The notes under the pieces are model-generated. The model did not search any database and was not told where the DNA came from. It saw only the letters and a list, made by a program, of their open reading frames with translations. From Cacajao melanocephalus (taxonomy: Eukaryota > Chordata > Mammalia > Primates > Pitheciidae): a stretch of DNA of 64,000 nucleotides. The position numbers and the translations under genes were made by a program. Positions 58,516-64,000 of the stretch are shown one piece after another. Where the stretch lies: NCBI GenBank assembly GCA_963573385.1, contig CAUYLG010070662.1, forward strand, positions 19,420-83,419, given 5' to 3'. Numbering within the stretch: position 1 is the stretch's first letter; each line of letters starts with the position of its first letter.

Positions 58516-58604
58516 TATGAGGTTAGTGCAAAACTAATTATGGTTTTTGTCATTAAAAGTAAAGTAATGGCAAAATCCACAATTACTTTTGCACCAACCT
58601 CATA
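58516..58604 (+). mobile_element. full-length MADE1 MITE
   Basis: TA target copies at 58516-58517 and 58603-58604 bound an 85-base palindrome. The left arm is TGAGGTTAGTGCAAAACTAA and the right arm ends TTACTTTTGCACCAACCTCA. A 5-base AAAGT duplication in the loop explains the excess over the usual 80 bases. MADE1 palindromes are the source of the miR-548 family. Confidence 0.95.
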
Positions 58605-58624
58605 TTTTTAGGATTCTAGATGCA

Positions 58625-58745
58625 TGTGACTGAGTGGACTACTTCTGAGCTTCAGATTTCAATTCTGTAAACAGACAATAACAATAGTAACTTCATCAGA
58701 GAATTATTGTGAGGATTAAATGAATTTAACATGGCATCTCTACTT
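58625..58745 (+). mobile_element. MIR fragment
   Basis: TTCAATTCTGTAAACAGACA and TTATTGTGAGGATTAAATGA are the sense MIR core and tail. Confidence 0.75.
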
Positions 58746-58930
58746 TATTCATTCAGGGACTCATTTAATGGTTACTCATTAGACTTCTACTTTAAGCCAC
58801 ACTCTATGCTAGGAGAGGATGAATAATTCATATAGTTGAACTAGGTATCTTAGGTGAATTAGAAAGATACCTTCACAGAGCTAGAAGTCTTGAGGGGCAT
58901 ACAGTGAACATTCAAAAATGGAAGCTATTT
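58746..58930 (-). mobile_element. L2 3' fragment
   Basis: TCATTCAGGGACTCATTTAA, CACACTCTATGCTAGGAGAG and CCTTCACAGAGCTAGAAGTC are antisense L2. Confidence 0.55.
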
Positions 58931-59469
58931 TTTTGAGGCATTTCTGTTATTGAACAGTCAGATCAAATCCCACTGTCTAAATTATGGCAAATGGCAGGGA
59001 AAAATATTCCAAGACATGGTGAAATTCTCAAGAGAAGCTATTCTCTGTCCTTGGTCTAAATTAAAGATGACACATTCAAATATCTTCAGAGCAAAGCAGA
59101 TAATATAAGTTAATATAGTGGGCTGGATGTCAGAAAATCTGAAAGAGGGGGATTAGGATGAACTAGAGTTTGCATGCATTCTCCAAAGCAGAAAGCTGCT
59201 AGTCAGCTCTCCTGCCTACTGCTGCCACGTGAGAATGTGAGTCTAATGTTGCCACAACTCACTATCTTTCAGCAGAAGCCAGGAATCCAGATTTTCACAT
59301 AAAAATCATCCAGATTTCAAGTGATAGCAACTTATTCAAATATTTTAAAACATTATGTAGCCACTGGTTTGCTATCTTAAAGCCAATTACTTCAGATAAG
59401 CAAGAGTACTGTAATTGTCTACGTTTTCAAAAAGGAAGGTAAGGATAAAGTAAAGGGGATGAATGATTA
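58931..59469. other. unassigned AT-rich sequence
   Basis: No recognised repeat or gene. Confidence 0.5.
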
Positions 59470-59545
59470 TTGACTATCATCTATGAGCCCCAGGCATCTT
59501 ACAGACAATATATATCATTTCATCTGTTGTTCACAACAATTCTGA
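59470..59545 (-). mobile_element. MIR fragment
   Basis: CCAGGCATCTTACAGACAAT and GTTGTTCACAACAATTCTGA. Confidence 0.45.
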
Positions 59546-59614
59546 GAAGCACTGGTGTTTAGTTCTGACTTTTTTCCCTGATGCAATTCACATATGGAAA
59601 ATGCGTTTTGAGAA

Positions 59615-59770
59615 ACACTGGTATAGACAGATATGACTGGCAGCACAAGGAAGATTGAATATAGGAGCAAGATAAGAGGCAGGAAGTAATAGTGGAGGAA
59701 GTAATAGTGGAAATATACAAGGTGGTCCTAGTGGGGAGAAAAAACAGGACAGATTTGAGATAAAATGAAG
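59615..59770 (-). mobile_element. probable L2 with 15-base duplication
   Basis: The block resembles antisense L2. AGGAAGTAATAGTGG is repeated exactly in tandem at 59681-59695 and 59696-59710. Confidence 0.5.
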
Positions 59771-60060
59771 AAGTAATTAACTTATATTTTTCAAAGTTCA
59801 TCAATAATGTCTGAGAGGGGAATTTTACCTCTTCTATCTCCCCATGTTAGATGGAGGAGGAAGGGACTTTACAACTGTACCCCTTTTCTTTTCTCTTTTC
59901 ACCCTCAGGCTATCTCTTTAATAGCTGTGTTCAGTCCCAGGTCAGCCATACCTCCAAGTGGACAACAGAAACTAAAACCTTGTCCTATAGCCTGGATCTT
60001 AGTCTACACCTTGATGCCACACAGAATAATTTCTCAGAGCAATGAATTTCTATAGAAAAG
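59771..60060. other. unassigned sequence
   Basis: No recognised repeat; two short overlapping frames only. Confidence 0.5.
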
Positions 60061-60392
60061 ACTTCATGGTGGCTAATGCCTGTAATCTCAACACTCTGGG
60101 AGGCCAAGGTAGGTGGATCACTTGAGTCCAGGAGTTTGAGATCAGCCTGGGCAACATGACAAAATCCCATCTCTACAAACAAATATCAAAACTAGCCAGG
60201 AGTTGCGATGCACGCTTGCAGTCGCAGGTACGTGGGAGGCTGAGGTGGGAGGATCAATCAAGCCCAGGAGGTAGAGGCTGCAGCGAGGTATGACTGGGCC
60301 CCTGCACTCCAGCCTGGGCAACAGAGAAAGCCTCTGTCTCTAAACAAACAAACAAACAAACAAACAAATAAATAAATAAATAAATAAATAAA
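60061..60392 (+). mobile_element. AluJb-like with (AAAC)n(AAAT)n tail
   Basis: The copy is slightly 5'-truncated (TGGTGGCTAATGCCTGTAAT), with CACTTGAGTCCAGGAGTTTG, GAGGTAGAGGCTGCAGCGAG and a long tail of CAAA then TAAA units from 60341. It is diverged. Confidence 0.95.
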
Positions 60393-60464
60393 AGACTACT
60401 CAGTCATTCTTCCTGATCCCCTGATCCAAGGACTTCTTTCCTCTGGTTGTCATTACACTGGCAG

Positions 60465-60655
60465 TGAGAAATGTAGATTAAATAGTCAGAAGATGTAAAT
60501 TCAGTTCTTGGCTCCACACTTATAAGAAGTTCGACCTTCAACCATCAACTTCACAAACCTTATCCTCAATTCCCTTATCTGTAAATGTAGATAATATTGT
60601 TCTCCTACTCAGAAGGACTAATTTGTGGATAAAATAAGATAATGGATTTAAAGGT
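60465..60655 (+). mobile_element. MIR
   Basis: GTTCTTGGCTCCACACTTAT, AATTCCCTTATCTGTAAATG and GGATAAAATAAGATAATGG. Confidence 0.7.
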
Positions 60656-60779
60656 CTTCTAATCCATGCTTCACAGAGAAGCCAGGGTGATAAAACTTTT
60701 ACTCTTTAGCATGACTGAAACAACTTTTTATAATTTCACCCCTCCTATAATCCCTTCTTTTTAAATTTCATACTCAAAA

Positions 60780-60898
60780 TTTATACTCCAGCCCCACTGC
60801 CCTTTTATTCCTTAAGGCCACTGTGCGTGCTGTCTCCTCTACCTGAACCACTTTCCATCCCACCCACCCTTCAATCTTCACTACTTACTGTTCACACT
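60780..60898 (+). mobile_element. L2 fragment, sense
   Basis: ACTCCAGCCCCACTGCCCTT and CTCTACCTGAACCACTTTCC. It lies against an antisense L2. Confidence 0.5.
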
Positions 60899-60899
60899 T

Positions 60900-62640
60900 C
60901 AGGTATTTATTGAGTGCTTACTATGTACCTGGCAATGGACTAGGCACTGGGGATAGAGTGATAAAAAAGGCAAACACAACAACACTTTGGAGAAGCTAAT
61001 ATTTTAGTGAGAAATGCAAATGCTACATTCCTGCCTTCACCAACCAAAATATATTCAGAATTGTAATAGGTGCTACTAAGCCAGGAATAGTATAGAATGC
61101 TAAAAGTTCATGTAGTCAATGAGAGGGCTAAATTTAATCTAAGCGTTCAGATAAGTGACATATTAGATGAGACCTGAGTGTACAGACCCAAGTGGGAAAG
61201 AAAATTGGTGGGATCAATACTAGAGAGAAGAAGTAGGTAAGTGCAATTATTCAAACCTTGTATGATGTGTCAAAAAGTTTTCATTTAGAAGTTAGAAGAG
61301 TTGTGAAAGTTCTTGGAAGGTTTAAATCAGAAGAATCATAGATATAAATAAAATACCTATTCATCAAATATTAATCGACTGTCCATGGTATGCTAGTTAC
61401 TGTGCTAGGCCCTGGATATGATCAAATGTATGCTTTAACAGGTAATTCTGGCTTTGGAGTTGAGAACTGAAAGGGAGGGAAAAATGGCAAATGTGAGGAC
61501 TACTTAAAAAAAGATGATTGCAAAAGATGTTGAGTGGTTAGATTAGCAATGGAAATACAAAGAAAGGAGCAGATTCAAGAGAGAGTGGGGATCAAAGCAA
61601 AATAACTTGGTTATAAACTGAACGTGAAGGTGAACAAGAGAAAAGAGTTAACATAACTGCTTTAAGAAACTTAGTTTATAGTGGCACCCACCATACAGAG
61701 TAAATGAGCAGTTGAAAAGGAGAAAACTTGTAGGGAGATGATAGCAAATCCAGTTTTGAATGTGTTGAGTTTGAATAGCTTGTGAGATATAAAATTACAG
61801 ATGCATGTAGTCAGTTGGACATAATTAAGGGGTTCAGAAGAATGAGGTGAAGACCCAAATGTAAAAGCAATGAATATACTGATTGTTATGATTGGACTAG
61901 ATGTGGTAATCCAGAGAGAGTTTAAATTGAGAAAAGAATATATACAGGACCAAGCCATAAAGAGTTTCAAAATAAAGAGCAGATAAAGGGATCCAGTAAG
62001 AGAGGCTAAGTTGGAGTTAGAGAGTTAGATACCAAACCAGGAAGATACAGCATTGAATAAACCAAGGGAAGAAAATGTTTCACACCCTGTAGAATGCATA
62101 GATACATGAAGTGAGTTTATGACCAAAAAAAAGTCATTGGATTTAATGACATAGAGTTCACAAATGTTCTTGGAGAAAAAATGTTTTAGTAATTTGGTGG
62201 TAGCAGAAGACAGAGGGGAGTGAGCTGAGGAATGAAAAGATGGAATGAATCATTGTAAGCTATACTTTCAAAGGTGTATTTATAAAGAAAAGGAAGGAGA
62301 TCATTTTGATGCTGGAAGATGCAATGTTTTGTTAGTGTCTTTGTTCTAAGAAGAAAAATGTATAAGGATATAAATAGTATAAATAATCTACTAGAGAAGG
62401 AGAGATATAAAATATAGGATATAAGGAAAGAGTTTATATGTAGTTTCCTAATAATTTAGGAAGGCATAAGCAATGCTGCAATGAAAAGATTAAATTTAGA
62501 AAGAAAGGAGGACATCTCCTGCATTGTATCAGGAGGGAATGGGGAGAGTATGCATGAAAAAGTTTTAATTCTTTGGAGACAAATTACACTACTCTGTTAT
62601 TATTCTTAATAAATAAAGAAAGAATAGGGTGTTGTGGGTT
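60900..62640 (-). mobile_element. long L2 block, antisense
   Basis: It opens with a clear antisense L2 end (GGTATTTATTGAGTGCTTAC, GACTAGGCACTGGGGATAGA). Purine-leaning L2 3'-region phrases continue for over 1.5 kb (GGTAATTCTGGCTTTGGAGT, AAGTCATTGGATTTAATGAC, GTGGTAGCAGAAGACAG). The first 200 bases are certain; the rest is inferred from order and composition. Confidence 0.6.
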
Positions 62641-62653
62641 TAAGAATGATAAA

Positions 62654-62957
62654 GGCTAGGTATGGTAGCTCATGCTGTAATCCCAGCACTTTGGAAGGCC
62701 AAGGCAGGGGGATCACTGAACTCAGGAGTTCGAGACCAGCCTGGCCAACATGGTGAAACCTTGTCTCTACCAAAAATACAAAAAATTAGCTGGGCATGGT
62801 GACTTGTACCTGTAGTCCCAACTACTCAGGAGGCTGAGGCAGAAGGATTGCTTGAGCCAGGGAGGCAGAGGTTATAGTAAGCTGAGATCACACCAGTGCA
62901 CTCCAGCCTGGGTGACAGAGTGAGACCCCAACTCCAAAAAACAAAACAAAACAAAAA
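62654..62957 (+). mobile_element. full-length AluS
   Basis: GGCTAGGTATGGTAGCTCAT, CCAGCCTGGCCAACATGGTG, GAGGCTGAGGCAGAAGGATT and a CAAAACAAAAC-type tail. Inserted in or at the end of the L2 block. Confidence 0.95.
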
Positions 62958-63800
62958 AGATGAAGAAGAATATAAGAAGTTGACAGGAGAAACCCTAGTA
63001 AGATTGAATGGAAGCATGAAGAGCCCAGTTGACATTGATGACTGATGACATATTGATGCCAATATTCAAAACTATGCTTTTCTGTAGTTGTCTGTACTAT
63101 CACAGAAGATGGAGAGTTGCATGCATCCACTGCAGGTGTTTGGCCAAGGAGGGAAATTAAAGACCAAAAGGCAAGGGAGATCAAGAGGCTGATGCAAGCA
63201 GTGATTGAAATATGAACTATGGACTCTACCACAGATAGAAACGTTGGAACTGATAGATGGAGAAAGAGGAACACTACCAAGTGACAGAAAGTCCTAATGA
63301 GTTAAAAGGCATGGCTGGAGTGGGAGATCTATAAACTGACAGTATAAAAGATCATGGTCTAAAAGTGAGATGTTGGAACTGATAGCTTTTTTATGGAACA
63401 ATATCATGTGAGGACAAAGTCCACAGTGTGGCCCAGGAATGGGTGGCTGAGGTGGAATGGAGAAATGGTCACTGGAGATGAGCAGATCAAGGAAGTGAGA
63501 GATTGGATTGCTGGACAGAAAATCCACAAAAACCCTGACCTCACCTACTGTGATGGCAAGAGCACAGATAAAGAGAAAGCTCCAAACGACAAACTTAAAA
63601 TACTTAAAGAACCAGTTTCAATTGAGGCAAGAAGATGAAGTTTGGATTCAGCTTGACTTCACCTTTTGGGGAATAACAATGTCATAGATATAAGGTAGGA
63701 TAAATTTAGTCTGGGCAAACTCTCTGGATGAAAGGTTGGTACCAACCTAGCATAATTCTTGCCTGGCCTGGAAGGAGATTCTGGTGAGTGAAGAGAGAAA
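62958..63800. other. unassigned; possible continuation of L2
   Basis: The same purine-leaning texture as the L2 block suggests continuation beyond the Alu, without decisive words. A frame of 130 codons on the minus strand overlaps the Alu and is not a gene. Confidence 0.35.
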
Positions 63801-63810
63801 TATAGATTTT

Positions 63811-63925
63811 CTTCTTTTTTTTTTTTTTTGAAAGAAAGAAAAAGAGAAGAAAGAAAGTAAGAGTGAAAGAAAGAAAAAAAAGAATGTAAGAGAGAAAGAA
63901 AGAGGAAGAGAAAGAGGGAGAGAGA
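63811..63925 (+). repeat. T-run and (GAAA)n purine tract
   Basis: A T run (63811-63829) is followed by GAAAGAAAGAAAAAGAGAAG and more A/G words to about 63925. It separates the T-run from the Alu piece that follows. Confidence 0.9.
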
Positions 63926-63957
63926 ACGGGATTCTTGTTTTATTGCCCAGGCTAGAA
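63926..63957 (-). mobile_element. Alu scrap, antisense
   Basis: TTCTTGTTTTATTGCCCAGG then CTAGAATGCAGT matches an antisense Alu start near its T-tail. It stops at once, so it is a truncated copy. Confidence 0.7.
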
Positions 63958-64000
63958 TGCAGTCTAAAAATGGGTATTAAAAACCTCTTTTATGCCAATA

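Overview
The window is primate nuclear DNA, most likely human or another catarrhine. It carries dimeric Alu elements of the J and S types, and one (42869-43192) with AluY/Sc-type bases. It also has a free left Alu monomer, L1PA/PB-type and older L1 3' ends, MIR and L2 fossils, MADE1 and Tigger/MER DNA transposons, a MaLR (THE1/MST) LTR and a large class I retroviral LTR. CpG is depleted and there is no dense gene structure. All repeat family names are from recognition by eye; no database was searched.

I can support no protein-coding gene, tRNA, rRNA, snRNA or CRISPR array. The window reads as intergenic or deep intronic sequence. Most open frames are translations of repeats (purine tracts, TA/CA arrays, Alu, MIR). 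Three places deserve a gene-hunter's attention. One is a GC-rich, coding-like open frame at 17465-17767. Another is a possible exon at 31330-31698 with near-consensus splice sites on both sides. The third is an exon-like stretch after a strong polypyrimidine tract and AG at about 33561. None can be tied to a known protein by eye.

Layout. 0-6 kb: purine tract, L1 3' end, an intact Tigger-like transposon with TA target duplications, a younger L1 tail with a TG microsatellite, older LINE debris and two Alus. 6-17 kb: long unassigned stretches broken by MIR, L2, MER5 and half a MADE1; local GC-richer segments lie near 10.5-11.05 and 11.7-11.95 kb. 17-31 kb: coding-like frame, CA repeat, several Alus, dense L2/MIR and two TA/TG/CA arrays. 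31-36 kb: exon-like signals, a G+T-rich degenerate tract (32.86-33.49 kb) and a hAT-type transposon. 36-46 kb: a MIR/L2 graveyard with Alus and an L1 ORF2 fragment. 46.67-47.22 kb: a long, hairpin-prone TATGATA-type array with Alu pieces inside and next to it. 50.1-51.6 kb: a large solitary LTR, followed by an L1 3' end and a MER2 split by a MaLR LTR. 55-57.5 kb: Alu, L1 3' end and a quasi-palindromic TA/TG/CA array. 58.5 kb: a full MADE1 hairpin. 60-64 kb: Alus and a long antisense L2 block.

There is no gene network to describe. The coherent story is layered insertion: AluS in a MIR, MaLR LTR in MER2, Alu in L2, MADE1 in L2. Probable function, if any, lies in a few regulatory motifs (an exact NF-E2/MARE-type site at 26271, AP-1 sites near 10.97 and 11.85 kb) and in the LTR promoter.
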